DNA of 64,000 nt from JBCBDX01 sp038529265 (GCA_038529265.1 JBCBDX010000003.1:186001-250000), one strand, 5' to 3'; counted from the first letter of the stretch, positions 1 to 8,010 are shown. Notes: generated by a model from the letters alone, not told the origin. Program-made: numbers and translations.

Positions 1-527
1 ACCTGTTGCTGTGTCGTTGCAAACAGGAAGTAGCTTTGGTCACGGTTGGCATCGGCTGGGCGCAGCAGTTTGCGGTGACCTGTTTTTTCGTCAATCGCAG
101 ATGCGATATAGTGGCCGGTTGCAAGGCAGTCCGCATCCAGATCGCGCGCCGTTTTGAGCAAGTCAGCAAATTTCACGGTCTGATTACAGGAGATGCAGGG
201 CACTGGTGTTTCGCCAGCAATATAGCTGTCCGCGAACGCATCGATCACGGCTTCGCGAAACCGGCTTTCATAGTCCAGCACATAATGGGGGATGCCGAGC
301 TCTTCGCAGACACGCTGTGCGTCATCAATATCTTGGCCGGCGCAACAGGTGCCGGTTTTGCGAGCCGCCGCGCCATAGTCATAAAGCTGCAGCGTGATCC
401 CAATAACTTCATAGCCTTGGCGTGCCAGAATGCCGGCCACCACAGAAGAATCCACGCCACCCGACATGGCAACAACCACGCGCGTGTCTTCTGGTTTCTT
501 GGCAATATCGAGGCTGTTCAAAGTCAT
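1..527 (-). CDS. mnmA: tRNA-specific 2-thiouridylase MnmA (3' part beyond window edge)
   Basis: The minus-strand reading frame starts at 527 with MTLNSLDIAKKPEDTR and runs off the left edge. It contains the P-loop motif VVVAMSGGVDSSVVAG of the PP-loop ATPase fold, then a GTCCAGQDIDDA segment and PCISCNQTVKF, which carries a family cysteine. MnmA transfers sulfur to the 2-position of the wobble uridine of tRNA-Glu, -Gln and -Lys, using ATP and a persulfide relay in the cytoplasm. The start at 527 is preceded by GGAGAA four bases upstream. An in-frame ATG at 548 is possible but has no good ribosome site. Only about 175 of some 370-400 residues are visible. The gene is divergent from sciP. Confidence 0.93.
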   Translation of the reverse strand, partial: MTLNSLDIAKKPEDTRVVVAMSGGVDSSVVAGILARQGYEVIGITLQLYDYGAAARKTGTCCAGQDIDDAQRVCEELGIPHYVLDYESRFREAVIDAFADSYIAGETPVPCISCNQTVKFADLLKTARDLDADCLATGHYIASAIDEKTGHRKLLRPADANRDQSYFLFATTQQQ

Positions 528-691
528 GATTTCTCCGAAGCCGCGCATATAAATTATGTGTCGCTACTATTCCAGAGGAGGTGCCGTCGCAGGCTCGAAA
601 TTCTTACCAGTTCCTTAGTGAGGGCTTAGCCGTTTTTTAAAGCTCAGCAGGTAGATTGGTGTCAGTTAAGGTCGTGTGTGTAGAGAGTAAA

Positions 692-967
692 ATGACCGAT
701 CAGATTAGACCTCGCGTAAAATATGTCATTGGTCCAGACGGGTCACCGTTGACAATCAATGATCTTCCGCCCACCTCCACGCGCCGTTGGGTCATTCGCC
801 GCAAGGCGGAAGTGGTGGCAGCTGTTCGTGGCGGTTTGCTAAGCCTCGAAGAGGCTTGCGAGCGTTACACCCTGACAGTCGAAGAGTATTTGTCATGGCA
901 GGCGTCTATTGATGAGCATGGTTTGGCCGGTCTGCGCACGACACGCATCCAGCAGTATCGCCACTAA
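692..967 (+). CDS. sciP: SciP, DUF1153 small CtrA-inhibitory protein
   Basis: The 91-residue protein begins MTDQIRPRVKYVIGPDGSP and contains TRRWVIRRKAEVVAAVRGG and a C-terminal GLAGLRTTRIQQYR, an almost invariant DUF1153 sequence with a helix-turn-helix fold. In Caulobacter the homologue SciP binds CtrA or CtrA-target promoters and blocks CtrA-activated transcription in G1. The start at 692 has GAGAG a few bases upstream. An open frame extends further upstream to 656 but lacks conservation. ctrA lies 1.3 kb downstream, so inhibitor and target are neighbours. The stop abuts the convergent PqiA-like gene. Confidence 0.93.
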   Translation: MTDQIRPRVKYVIGPDGSPLTINDLPPTSTRRWVIRRKAEVVAAVRGGLLSLEEACERYTLTVEEYLSWQASIDEHGLAGLRTTRIQQYRH

Positions 968-1468
968 TCAATTTTTGTTTGCATTGAGCTGGACAATTAG
1001 TCCGGCGGCAATGCTGCTTGTGACGGTTGACGCGGTGAAAAACCATATTCCAGGCTGACTGATTGCTGCCGCCAGGCCACTGGTTTTTGCTGCGAAAATG
1101 GCAAGGGCGACGAGCACGACATCCAACATTGACCATTTGGAGAAGACGGCCAGCCAATTTCCGATTTGCTGAGCTCGATCATGCCGGTCATTTGGCAGTG
1201 CTAAGATAATCGATAAACCGGCTAGCTTGGCCAATGGGAATATAAATGACACAATGACGATGATGCTGGATAAGCCTAAGTCACCTTCAGCCCAAAGCCC
1301 CGTGACAAGATCAACCAGCGAAGGCGTGTCTTTAAAAAAATAGAGCCTTTCAAGCTGTAGAAGCGGTAATACCCATCCGAGCGGCAAGCATAATGCCGCG
1401 ATCAGTGTCAACAATGCAGTGGCGTAACGCATAGGCCAAGAAATAGCGACGCCCATCAGACGTCGCAA
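968..1468 (-). CDS. Paraquat-inducible protein A (PqiA) family membrane protein
   Basis: A 166-residue integral membrane protein with about four hydrophobic segments, near residues 13-37, 65-91, 106-127 and 136-160 (AALCLPLGWVLPLL, IIVIVSFIFPLAKL, MLDVVLVALAIFAAKTSGL). The pattern of helix-breaking prolines and the FPLAKL and SMLDV motifs match single-domain PqiA proteins. PqiA domains work with MCE-domain PqiB/YebT proteins in lipid transport between inner and outer membranes. No MCE partner is visible here, so the substrate is unknown. It is 30 bases downstream of fliJ on the same strand and may be co-transcribed with it. Confidence 0.75.
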   Translation of the reverse strand: MRRLMGVAISWPMRYATALLTLIAALCLPLGWVLPLLQLERLYFFKDTPSLVDLVTGLWAEGDLGLSSIIVIVSFIFPLAKLAGLSIILALPNDRHDRAQQIGNWLAVFSKWSMLDVVLVALAIFAAKTSGLAAAISQPGIWFFTASTVTSSIAAGLIVQLNANKN

Positions 1469-1498
1469 TAAGAGTTGGCTTGAAAGGTAAAGCGCTAA

Positions 1499-1888
1499 TC
1501 AGCCGATCATCGCACTGCGATCAATAACCGGTTCGGCAGGTGCTTCTTCAATGCCGCGTGCCTCACGAACTTCAAGACGCTCTGCTTTTTGAAGCTCGGC
1601 TTCGGCATCCAGGAGCGCCGACTCAGCAGCTTCCTTCTGAGTCTTCAGATCGTTGATCGAATTCATCAGGTTGTCTCTGCGCGTACGGGCCGCTTTGGCA
1701 AATGTCGGATAGGCAAAGTGATTAATGTCTGTGATCTTTGCTTTACGCTCTTCATTTTGGATCTGAGCGTCCAACTCTCCTGCCATACGCTCAAACTCGG
1801 AGATCATGGTCTCAAGTTGATCGACTTGGCGGTGCTTTTCCGTCACTTGAAATTGTTTAAGCCGAATAAGGCTGTTTTTCGGTTTCAT
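1499..1888 (-). CDS. fliJ: Flagellar export chaperone FliJ-like coiled-coil protein
   Basis: A 129-residue, highly charged, largely helical protein beginning MKPKNSLIRLKQFQVTEKHR. Its length, its heptad-rich body (VDQLETMISEFERMAGELDAQ) and its position next to ctrA match FliJ of Hyphomicrobiales. FliJ is a cytoplasmic component of the flagellar type III export apparatus that contacts the FliI ATPase and FlhA. The start at 1888 is preceded by GGAG with about 9 bases of spacing. A longer frame to 1942 has no ribosome site. No other flagellar gene is in the window; flagellar genes are classic CtrA targets. Confidence 0.75.
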   Translation of the reverse strand: MKPKNSLIRLKQFQVTEKHRQVDQLETMISEFERMAGELDAQIQNEERKAKITDINHFAYPTFAKAARTRRDNLMNSINDLKTQKEAAESALLDAEAELQKAERLEVREARGIEEAPAEPVIDRSAMIG

Positions 1889-2285
1889 ACGCAATACTCC
1901 AAAACCATACGACCCCAAAACACGGGCCTTAAACGCGCGCAAACGTCATCACGGCGGTAACCATTCGTTTACGTGTGGAGTTAACAATAGTCGGTAACCT
2001 TTAAGGCGCGGTAAACCGCAAAAAATTCGACAAACGTTTTTGGTGGCCATGAAAACAAGAATGTTGAGTCAAAGCGGTGGCTTAGCGCCAGAAGCTGAGA
2101 AAATGATTCAAAAAGCATTCGAAAAAAGCCGTTATTTTTCAAGGAATTAAGAAAAATGCTTAACAAGAATTCAAGCCTTGCCACCTCTAAACAGGTTTTG
2201 TTAACCATTTGTTGGCAGGGTGCTTCGGAGAGGTCTTGGGGGATCGCAAAGATAGGCGATACCCGGACTGCACAAGGGGAATAAC
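1889..2285. promoter_or_regulatory. Intergenic region upstream of ctrA (fliJ/ctrA divergent promoters)
   Basis: A 397-base gene-free stretch between divergent fliJ and ctrA. It holds two GANTC sequences (GAGTC at 2066-2070 and GATTC at 2105-2109), the target of the CcrM methyltransferase that regulates ctrA P1 in Caulobacter. It also has several CtrA half-site-like TTAAC words at 1981, 2160 and 2201. The pair TTAA 2147-2150 and TTAAC 2160-2164 is separated by 9 bases instead of the consensus 7, so no full consensus CtrA box is present. The ctrA ribosome site is GGGGA just upstream of 2286. GANTC is expected about once per 256 bases, so two copies are suggestive only. Confidence 0.5.
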
Positions 2286-2987
2286 ATGCGTGTTTTGCTG
2301 ATCGAAGACGATAGTGCGATCGCCCAAAGTATTGAATTGATGCTCAAGTCAGAGAGCTTCAACGTGTACACGACTGACCTTGGTGAAGAAGGCGTCGATC
2401 TAGGCAAGCTTTATGATTATGACATCATTCTGCTCGACCTCAACCTTCCTGACATGTCCGGATATGAAGTGCTGCGTACATTGCGGCTTTCAAAGATCAA
2501 GACACCGATCCTTATTCTTTCCGGCATGGCCGGTATTGAAGACAAGGTTCGTGGACTTGGCTTCGGTGCTGACGACTACATGACCAAACCGTTCCATAAG
2601 GACGAGTTGGTTGCGCGCATTCATGCGATTGTTCGTCGTTCGAAAGGTCATGCACAGTCTGTCATTACGACGGGTGATCTGATCGTCAATCTCGACGCAA
2701 AAACGGTGGAAGTGGGTGGCCAGCGCGTCCACCTGACTGGCAAAGAGTATCAAATGCTCGAGTTGCTATCACTCCGCAAAGGAACAACCCTGACCAAGGA
2801 AATGTTCCTGAACCATCTCTACGGTGGCATGGATGAGCCGGAACTGAAAATCATCGATGTTTTCATCTGTAAACTCCGCAAAAAGCTGGACGCTGCTTCA
2901 GGTGGAATCAACTATATCGAGACAGTTTGGGGCCGTGGCTACGTGTTGCGTGATCCGGATCCAGCAGTCTTGGCCGAAAGCGCATAA
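2286..2987 (+). CDS. ctrA: Cell cycle response regulator CtrA
   Basis: A 233-residue OmpR-type response regulator, MRVLLIEDDSAIAQSIELML at the N-terminus. The receiver domain (residues 1-118) has the acidic pair D8-D9, phospho-acceptor D51 in LLDLNLPDMSG and K101 in MTKPFHK. The winged-helix domain (about 125-222) contains LTGKEYQMLELLSLRKG and the DNA-contact stretch ELKIIDVFICKLRKKL, diagnostic of CtrA. The master regulator activates or represses cell-cycle, division and flagellar genes and is phosphorylated through CckA-ChpT. The C-terminus ends in a small-residue tail (AESA), compatible with ClpXP-type degradation. sciP and chpT lie within 2 kb on either side. Confidence 0.97.
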   Translation: MRVLLIEDDSAIAQSIELMLKSESFNVYTTDLGEEGVDLGKLYDYDIILLDLNLPDMSGYEVLRTLRLSKIKTPILILSGMAGIEDKVRGLGFGADDYMTKPFHKDELVARIHAIVRRSKGHAQSVITTGDLIVNLDAKTVEVGGQRVHLTGKEYQMLELLSLRKGTTLTKEMFLNHLYGGMDEPELKIIDVFICKLRKKLDAASGGINYIETVWGRGYVLRDPDPAVLAESA

Positions 2988-3012
2988 TCAGCTGCAGCTT
3001 TAGAATTAAAAC

Positions 3013-3055
3013 AAAACCGCCCTGTGATGATCAATCGCAGGGCGGTTTTGTTTTA
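3013..3055. terminator. Rho-independent terminator, bidirectional, ctrA/receiver gene
   Basis: A perfect 12-bp inverted repeat, AAAACCGCCCTG (3013-3024) and CAGGGCGGTTTT (3038-3049), with a 13-base loop. GTTTTATTC follows on the plus strand, and on the minus strand the stem is also followed by a T-rich tract. It sits between convergent ctrA and the receiver-domain gene and could serve both. Confidence 0.85.
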
Positions 3056-3088
3056 TTCGGGGAATGGAGAATTCTTATTCAATAGCCC

Positions 3089-3472
3089 TTAGGCAGCTTG
3101 CGCCTCAACGACATCGCGGAACGCATTAAATTGCTCAAGAAGAACCTTGCGGTCGAATGGCTTGAGGATCAGATCATTGGCTCCAACACGTTTGGCGCGG
3201 GTCATTGTGATCAGGTCCAGCTCATGCATGGCGATGATGATAAAGGGCTTTGATTTGGCCTTCATCTTACGCAGACCCGCGATGAGGTCATTTAGTTCCA
3301 TGTCACGCACACCTGCATCGAGAATGTAATAGTCGGCCATATCAAACTCAGATTTGGCAAGCGTATCGCGACCGCTTTCGGCTTCTATGACGACCATGTC
3401 TTCACTGGTCAGGATACGTTTTGCGACTTTGCGAATGATGGGCGCATTGTCGAAAATCAGGCAGCGCTTCAT
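3089..3472 (-). CDS. Single-domain response regulator with degenerate active site
   Basis: A 127-residue stand-alone receiver domain beginning MKRCLIFDNAPIIRKVAKRI. D52 in YYILDAGVRDM aligns with the phospho-acceptor and K104 in LILKPFDR with the conserved lysine. The usual acidic pair is replaced by F7-D8-N9, and the conserved Ser/Thr position is A81 (IIIAMHE). The start at 3472 has GGGGA 6 bases upstream; a longer frame to 3511 is less likely. The gene lies between ctrA and chpT, about 125 bases downstream of chpT on the same strand, so co-transcription is likely. The function is unproven; a modulator of the ChpT phosphorelay is an inference from position. It is not the CpdR sequence type. 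Confidence 0.85.
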   Translation of the reverse strand: MKRCLIFDNAPIIRKVAKRILTSEDMVVIEAESGRDTLAKSEFDMADYYILDAGVRDMELNDLIAGLRKMKAKSKPFIIIAMHELDLITMTRAKRVGANDLILKPFDRKVLLEQFNAFRDVVEAQAA

Positions 3473-3597
3473 GGTTTTCCCCTTTGACCACTGTTTTGAG
3501 GAAAGTCGCACAAACGCTTTGAGATCAGATTAAGGATTACCGTAAACCAATTTTCATATTGGTCCGGCTGATTTTACCAAGTTGGCGATAAATGCGT

Positions 3598-4227
3598 TTA
3601 CCCTGCCGTGTAGGTGATCGCCTCGTCGGTGACCGCGACCTTGATATCCATCCCAACTTCACGTGCTAGAAGCAGTGTGTAGTAGAATTGGACATTGTGC
3701 GCGTCGACACCTTCTTCGCCAAACCGCCCGTCCATGAAGTCCTGAAATTTTTGGGGAACCCGCATAAGGCGACCGGATGATCGCAGTGTGAACCTTGTTT
3801 CTCCATCTCCCTCAGCGATAATGGCATCCAGTGTGCCCCCGCGCGGGATGCTCGCATTGGCGATCAAGATCATGTTGAGAAAGAGTTTGACCTTGTTTTT
3901 GGGCATATAGACCCGTGTGCCTGTCCAATTGAACTCCGGCTTTTCACTGGACATGTAGGCTTCAGTGACTTGTTGCGCATCACCGGTATCAATATCAGCG
4001 CTGACTGAACCAGAAGCACCGAAGGCGATACGGCAAAATTGCAATCTTGCGGACGCGTTGGCGGCGCTGGTTGTGATCAAGTCCATAGCACCTTCATCGC
4101 CTTCACTTTCGGCGAGTAGTTCAAGGCCATTGTTGATCGCGCCAACCGGCGAGATGATGTCATGGCAAACGCGGCTGCACAAAAGTGCGCCCAGCTCTGC
4201 GGGTGGCAATTCCAAAAATTCGGCCAT
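3598..4227 (-). CDS. chpT: Histidine phosphotransferase ChpT
   Basis: A 209-residue protein beginning MAEFLELPPAELGALLCSRV, followed by the phosphorylatable histidine motif CHDIISPVGAINNGLELL (H22). The rest resembles a degenerate histidine-kinase ATPase domain (LNMILIANASIPRGG). In alphaproteobacteria ChpT dimers carry phosphate from the CckA receiver domain to CtrA and CpdR. The start at 4227 has GGAG about 9 bases upstream and gives the usual family length; an upstream extension to 4353 adds 42 unconserved residues. Its cognate acceptor CtrA is encoded 0.6 kb away. Confidence 0.93.
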   Translation of the reverse strand: MAEFLELPPAELGALLCSRVCHDIISPVGAINNGLELLAESEGDEGAMDLITTSAANASARLQFCRIAFGASGSVSADIDTGDAQQVTEAYMSSEKPEFNWTGTRVYMPKNKVKLFLNMILIANASIPRGGTLDAIIAEGDGETRFTLRSSGRLMRVPQKFQDFMDGRFGEEGVDAHNVQFYYTLLLAREVGMDIKVAVTDEAITYTAG

Positions 4228-4415
4228 GGCGGGTCTCCGGACAAAGGCTGCCAAAGCAGCAATTTTCTCTATCTCTACTCGTGCCCGCTTATCCTTAATG
4301 AAACGGAAACCACGATCGAATAATTTGAGATACAGCAATGCCTGTGATCTCAAATCGACATATTGTCGTGCGTGATTACCGGTGAAGTGTTTTGCGTAGA
4401 ACCGAGGTCATTGAG

Positions 4416-5009
4416 ATGAAATATCCCCATTCCTTGCGGACAGTGCTTGTCCGATTTGGTGCAGCAATGGCTGCAATCGCAATTGTGTTTGCCTATGCGC
4501 CAGCCGCAAAAGCGCAAGCGGTGAACTCTGAGTATTCGGCCAATGAGATTGTTTTGGCCGGGCACAAGTTCTTCGGCGCAACAAGCGGCGGTCTGGCAAC
4601 CGCTATTGAGACAATCTTTAGAACACATGGTCTGCCCAATGGCTATATCCTAGGCCAAGAGGGCTCCGGTGCAATTGTTGGTGGCCTGACCTATGGCGAA
4701 GGCGTTCTTTATACAAAAAATGCCGGTGACCACACCGTGTTTTGGCAAGGCCCATCCATCGGTTGGGACTTTGGTGGTGAAGGTGCCCGTACCATGATGC
4801 TGGTCTACAATCTGGGCAGTATTGACGGTTTGCATGGTCGCTATGGCGGTGTTGCGGGCTCTGCCTACCTTGTAGCTGGTGTAGGCGTGAACGTGCTCAA
4901 ACGTAACAGCGTTCTGTTGGTGCCCGTGCGCACGGGCGTCGGTGCTCGTCTTGGCGTATCAGTCGGCTATCTAAAGCTGACGCAAAAGCCAACTTGGAAC
5001 CCTTTCTAG
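4416..5009 (+). CDS. eipA: EipA-like periplasmic envelope integrity protein (DUF1134)
   Basis: A 197-residue exported protein. Residues 1-34 form a signal peptide (MKYPHSLRTVLVRF..., cleavage near AAKAQA). The mature part shows DUF1134 features: SANEIVLAGHKFFGATSGGL, the glycine-rich NGYILGQEGSGAIVGGLTYG and VFWQGPSIGWDFGGEGAR. The Brucella homologue EipA is a periplasmic protein needed for envelope integrity and lies beside chpT, as here. The start at 4416 is preceded by GAGG about 12 bases upstream; an in-frame codon at 4392 would add eight residues. It is divergent from chpT and followed by a strong terminator. Confidence 0.88.
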   Translation: MKYPHSLRTVLVRFGAAMAAIAIVFAYAPAAKAQAVNSEYSANEIVLAGHKFFGATSGGLATAIETIFRTHGLPNGYILGQEGSGAIVGGLTYGEGVLYTKNAGDHTVFWQGPSIGWDFGGEGARTMMLVYNLGSIDGLHGRYGGVAGSAYLVAGVGVNVLKRNSVLLVPVRTGVGARLGVSVGYLKLTQKPTWNPF

Positions 5010-5027
5010 GTTCAATTTCTAGCTAGT

Positions 5028-5055
5028 ATGGCGGCCAACATTCGGCCGCCATTTT
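5028..5055 (+). terminator. Rho-independent terminator after eipA
   Basis: A perfect 9-bp stem, ATGGCGGCC (5028-5036) with GGCCGCCAT (5044-5052), a 7-base loop, then a short T run. It lies 19 bases after the eipA stop. Confidence 0.75.
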
Positions 5056-5121
5056 GCCCGGTGGATTTGAAAAGCGATCCGTGGCAAATGATTATCGTTT
5101 CGTTGACCCACGGTAATCATT

Positions 5122-6390
5122 TTGATCCAGTCGATATTCCTTTTTGCATTTGGTGCTTTTTCCGCGTTCCTGTTTTGCCTGCTGATCGCGCCTGCCTTCT
5201 GGCGCCGTGCGGTATATTTGACGCAGAAGCGCATTGAGAGTGCGGTTCCTTTAACGGTCAATGAACTGCAGGCCGATAAAGACCGATTGCGGGCCGAGCA
5301 TGCAATTGCACTTCAAAAGGTCGAAGGCTCTCTTAAAGAGCAGCGGGCTGAAACTGCAGCCCATGCCAGCAGAATTGCTGAACTCGACGAGACGATCTTT
5401 GCGCAAAAGCAGACAGCGGAAAGCCGAGAAACGCTAGTCAGCGAGTTGCGTTCCAAGCTTGCCGATGTTGAAGGCGCTCGTCTCGCAAAGGAAGACGCGC
5501 TCAATGTTTCAGAAGCGGAAAAGCAGGCGATATCAGCCGATTTGGCCGCTCGAGTTTCAGAGCTTGAGCTGACGACCCTCGCCCGTGATGAATATGCAAA
5601 GAAATCCAGTACGCTCGAGCAAAAGCTGAAAGTAACAACTGCGGCAGAAGTCAAACTTCGCGATACGGTTGAAAAGGAACGTGACAAGCGTCGCACTGAG
5701 CAGGAAAAAGCACGCGAGTCCCGAAGAGAACTGGCGGAAGCTGCGCTTGCAGCCAAAAACGAGCGTCAGCGGGCCGACGATTTGGACAGAAAGCTGCAAA
5801 AGTCGATCACCCGGGCAACTGACGTCGAAGAAATGCTCAGTCGCCGTGAAAAGGAAATGGCGCGTTTACGGGAAGACAGGTCCGCGGAGATCGTGGAAAT
5901 TGAGGCGCTTGAGCGTCGCGCAGAAGATGCCGAAGCAGAGCGTCGCATTTTAGAAAGCGAAGTTTCGGAGATGACGCTTCGGGTTAACCGAATTGCATCT
6001 GTCTTGGATGCCAGTGATGAACCGGAGGCTGCGCTGGAAGCAATGAAGGCGCGCATTGCACAGCTGGAAACCGCACTTGAGCAGGCAAATCTTCACAAAC
6101 AAGAAGCAAGGGAGGCCGAAAAGCGCCTTGCAAAAGAACTTGAAAGGCAAAGTGCCGACTTGAAGAAAGGTGATGCAGCCTTGCGAGAAGAGATGCATAC
6201 ACTGGCTGCTCAAGTGTTGCACATGGCGTCTCTTCTGGAGGGCGAAAAGTCCGAGGTTGTTGAGCTTGTGACGAGTGGCGTTAACGGGAAGGCCAAGGAC
6301 AATCCTTTGAGCCTTGCGGAACGCGTTGTTGCTCTTCGTAATGCTTCTATGCCTAAAAAGGGAAAAGCTGTTCCTGCTGCCAAACTTTAG
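5122..6390 (+). CDS. Membrane-anchored long coiled-coil protein
   Basis: A 422-residue protein with one N-terminal membrane helix (residues about 4-26, IFLFAFGAFSAFLFCLLIAP) followed by about 370 residues of almost uninterrupted charged coiled coil, rich in Ala, Glu, Lys and Arg. The C-terminal tail is short and basic (MPKKGKAVPAAKL). The frame opens only 15 bases upstream and has no ATG before the membrane helix, so TTG at 5122 is the best start, with a weak ribosome site. The family is not recognised. Anchoring by one helix with a long cytoplasmic rod suggests a structural or scaffolding role. It follows eipA and overlaps the convergent methyltransferase by 4 bases. Confidence 0.8.
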   Translation: MIQSIFLFAFGAFSAFLFCLLIAPAFWRRAVYLTQKRIESAVPLTVNELQADKDRLRAEHAIALQKVEGSLKEQRAETAAHASRIAELDETIFAQKQTAESRETLVSELRSKLADVEGARLAKEDALNVSEAEKQAISADLAARVSELELTTLARDEYAKKSSTLEQKLKVTTAAEVKLRDTVEKERDKRRTEQEKARESRRELAEAALAAKNERQRADDLDRKLQKSITRATDVEEMLSRREKEMARLREDRSAEIVEIEALERRAEDAEAERRILESEVSEMTLRVNRIASVLDASDEPEAALEAMKARIAQLETALEQANLHKQEAREAEKRLAKELERQSADLKKGDAALREEMHTLAAQVLHMASLLEGEKSEVVELVTSGVNGKAKDNPLSLAERVVALRNASMPKKGKAVPAAKL

Positions 6391-7184
6391 ATGGCGCGCT
6401 TGTGCGCAGCTACATGATGGAGTGCAATTGCTGCTGTCGTTGCCACGTTCAAACTGTCAAAGCCGCCATGCATGGAAATGCGCAAAGTTTGAAGTTTAGC
6501 GAGTACCTCTTGCGGCAAACCTTCGCCTTCGGAGCCAACAAGCAGCGCAGTTTTCGTTGGCGGTACCCAGTCGTTAAGCTCGACATCGCCGCCAGTTGCT
6601 AAAGCCGAGATGGTGTATTTTTGTGTTTCCAGATTGGTGATGATGTCTTCCAGGGTCCCGCCATGCTGAAACGGCACTTGCAATACGCCGCCGACCGAAA
6701 CCCGGATAGCTTTGCGATAAAGCGGATCACAGCACTGTCCATCGAGAAAAACTGCGGAGGCACCGAAAGCTGCCGCATTGCGAAACAGCGCACCTACATT
6801 GTCATGATTGGCTAGAGCGCTGGCTATAATGATCGGCCCGTCTTGTAGTGCCAAAGATGATTGCTCTGGCTTTTCTGCCGTAGCGAGCACACCGCGGTGC
6901 ATCGGGAATCCGGCAATGGCATCCACTACAGAACGCTCTGCGACATACACTGGCACTTCGTCCGGCAGGGACTGAACGATGCTTCCAATACCTTCCAATC
7001 GGTTTCTTAAGATCAGCAGGCTTTTGATTTTGAATTGTGGTTGCCTCACCAGCACCTGAAGGACGGTTTTACCTTCGCAGATGAAAGTCTGTTTATCGCG
7101 TAGTAAATCGCGTTCGCGAATGTTGGTGTAGTCACCAATCCGTGGGTCTGACGGATCGCTGATCTCGATAGCATGTTTAGCCAT
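6387..7184 (-). CDS. TrmH/SpoU family RNA 2'-O-methyltransferase
   Basis: A 265-residue protein beginning MAKHAIEISDPSDPRIGDYT. It has an N-terminal substrate-binding domain (FICEGKTVLQVLVRQ) and a SPOUT methyltransferase domain with the three family motifs: NHDNVGALFRNAAAFGAS (motif 1), LLVGSEGEGLPQEVL (motif 2) and ISMHGGFDSLNVATTAAIAL (motif 3; methionine replaces the usual isoleucine-proline context). It uses S-adenosylmethionine to methylate a ribose 2'-OH in tRNA or rRNA; the exact nucleotide cannot be told. The start at 7184 overlaps the stop of the upstream gene by 8 bases, implying translational coupling. Confidence 0.85.
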   Translation of the reverse strand: MAKHAIEISDPSDPRIGDYTNIRERDLLRDKQTFICEGKTVLQVLVRQPQFKIKSLLILRNRLEGIGSIVQSLPDEVPVYVAERSVVDAIAGFPMHRGVLATAEKPEQSSLALQDGPIIIASALANHDNVGALFRNAAAFGASAVFLDGQCCDPLYRKAIRVSVGGVLQVPFQHGGTLEDIITNLETQKYTISALATGGDVELNDWVPPTKTALLVGSEGEGLPQEVLAKLQTLRISMHGGFDSLNVATTAAIALHHVAAHKRAI

Positions 7185-8010
7185 CTGCGCCTTGGCGCAA
7201 CATGTCATCTATCAAATCGCCGGATGCTACTTCTTTCAGACCTGAGAAATCGCCTTCGCGGCACATAGCTTGCGTAGCTTTTACAATATGATGGTGCGTG
7301 AGTCGTGCGATTGACGAGCCAAGCGAACAACGACGAATGCCAAGGCGTGCAAAATCGGCGAGCACAAATCTCCGGAAGTTTCCCGCTACCAGCGCATTCA
7401 CAGGCATTGAAACCGATTTCACGATCCGGGCGAGCTCGTCCATTGAAGGTGGCAGGGGCGCATAAAGCAGATCAGCGCCGGCATTCTCAAAAGCTTGCAG
7501 TCGCCTGATGGCTTCGTCCGTGTCGTAGACGCCATTCATAACACCATCAGCGCGAGCGCAGAAAATGAATGGCCGGCCCAATGCTTTGGCCGCTGCTGCA
7601 CCTGCCTTTACGCGCTCAATGGCAAGATCAAAATCGTAAGCACCCGGATCGGAACCCATGATCGTATCTTCAACTGAGCAACCCGAAAGGCCGATTTCGC
7701 CCGCACTTCGAACTGTTTCAGCTACATCTTCAGGTGTATCGCCGAAACCATTTTCAAAGTCTCCTGAAACGGGAAGCGCAGTTGCTCCCAGAATGTCTTG
7801 CGCGTGGGCCAACGCTTCATCGCGTGTCACGTTCCCCATGTCGGGGCGGCCAAGGGTGAACGCATGGCCAGCGCTTGTGGTTGCAAGGGCTTTTGCGCCG
7901 CTCGCAGCCATGACGCGAGCGCTGCCGATGTCCCACGGGTTTGGTAGAACAAAACATCCTGTTTCGTGCAGCGCCGCGAAGGTTTCGTGACGTTCGCTCA
8001 AACTCTTCAT
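7177..8010 (-). CDS. Isocitrate lyase/phosphoenolpyruvate mutase family protein
   Basis: A 277-residue TIM-barrel protein beginning MKSLSERHETFAALHETG. Family signatures are CFVLPNPWDIGSARVMAASG, ALATTSAGHAFTLGRPD, LPVSGDFENGFG (metal-binding aspartate-glutamate region), GCSVEDTI and PFIFCARADGV. The superfamily makes or breaks C-C or P-C bonds in 2-oxo acids. This branch is commonly annotated 2-methylisocitrate lyase or oxaloacetate decarboxylase-like, and the true substrate is unknown. The ATG at 8010 overlaps the previous stop in an ATGA arrangement, and the stop overlaps the methyltransferase start, making a tightly packed three-gene operon. Confidence 0.85.
   Translation of the reverse strand: MKSLSERHETFAALHETGCFVLPNPWDIGSARVMAASGAKALATTSAGHAFTLGRPDMGNVTRDEALAHAQDILGATALPVSGDFENGFGDTPEDVAETVRSAGEIGLSGCSVEDTIMGSDPGAYDFDLAIERVKAGAAAAKALGRPFIFCARADGVMNGVYDTDEAIRRLQAFENAGADLLYAPLPPSMDELARIVKSVSMPVNALVAGNFRRFVLADFARLGIRRCSLGSSIARLTHHHIVKATQAMCREGDFSGLKEVASGDLIDDMLRQGADG

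Noticed and set aside
6..629. 207-codon plus-strand ORF
   Set aside because: It is antisense to mnmA, whose motifs are unmistakable, and its own translation has no family-like features.
2147..2164. CtrA box TTAA...TTAAC upstream of ctrA
   Set aside because: The gap is 9 bases, not 7, so it does not satisfy the consensus.
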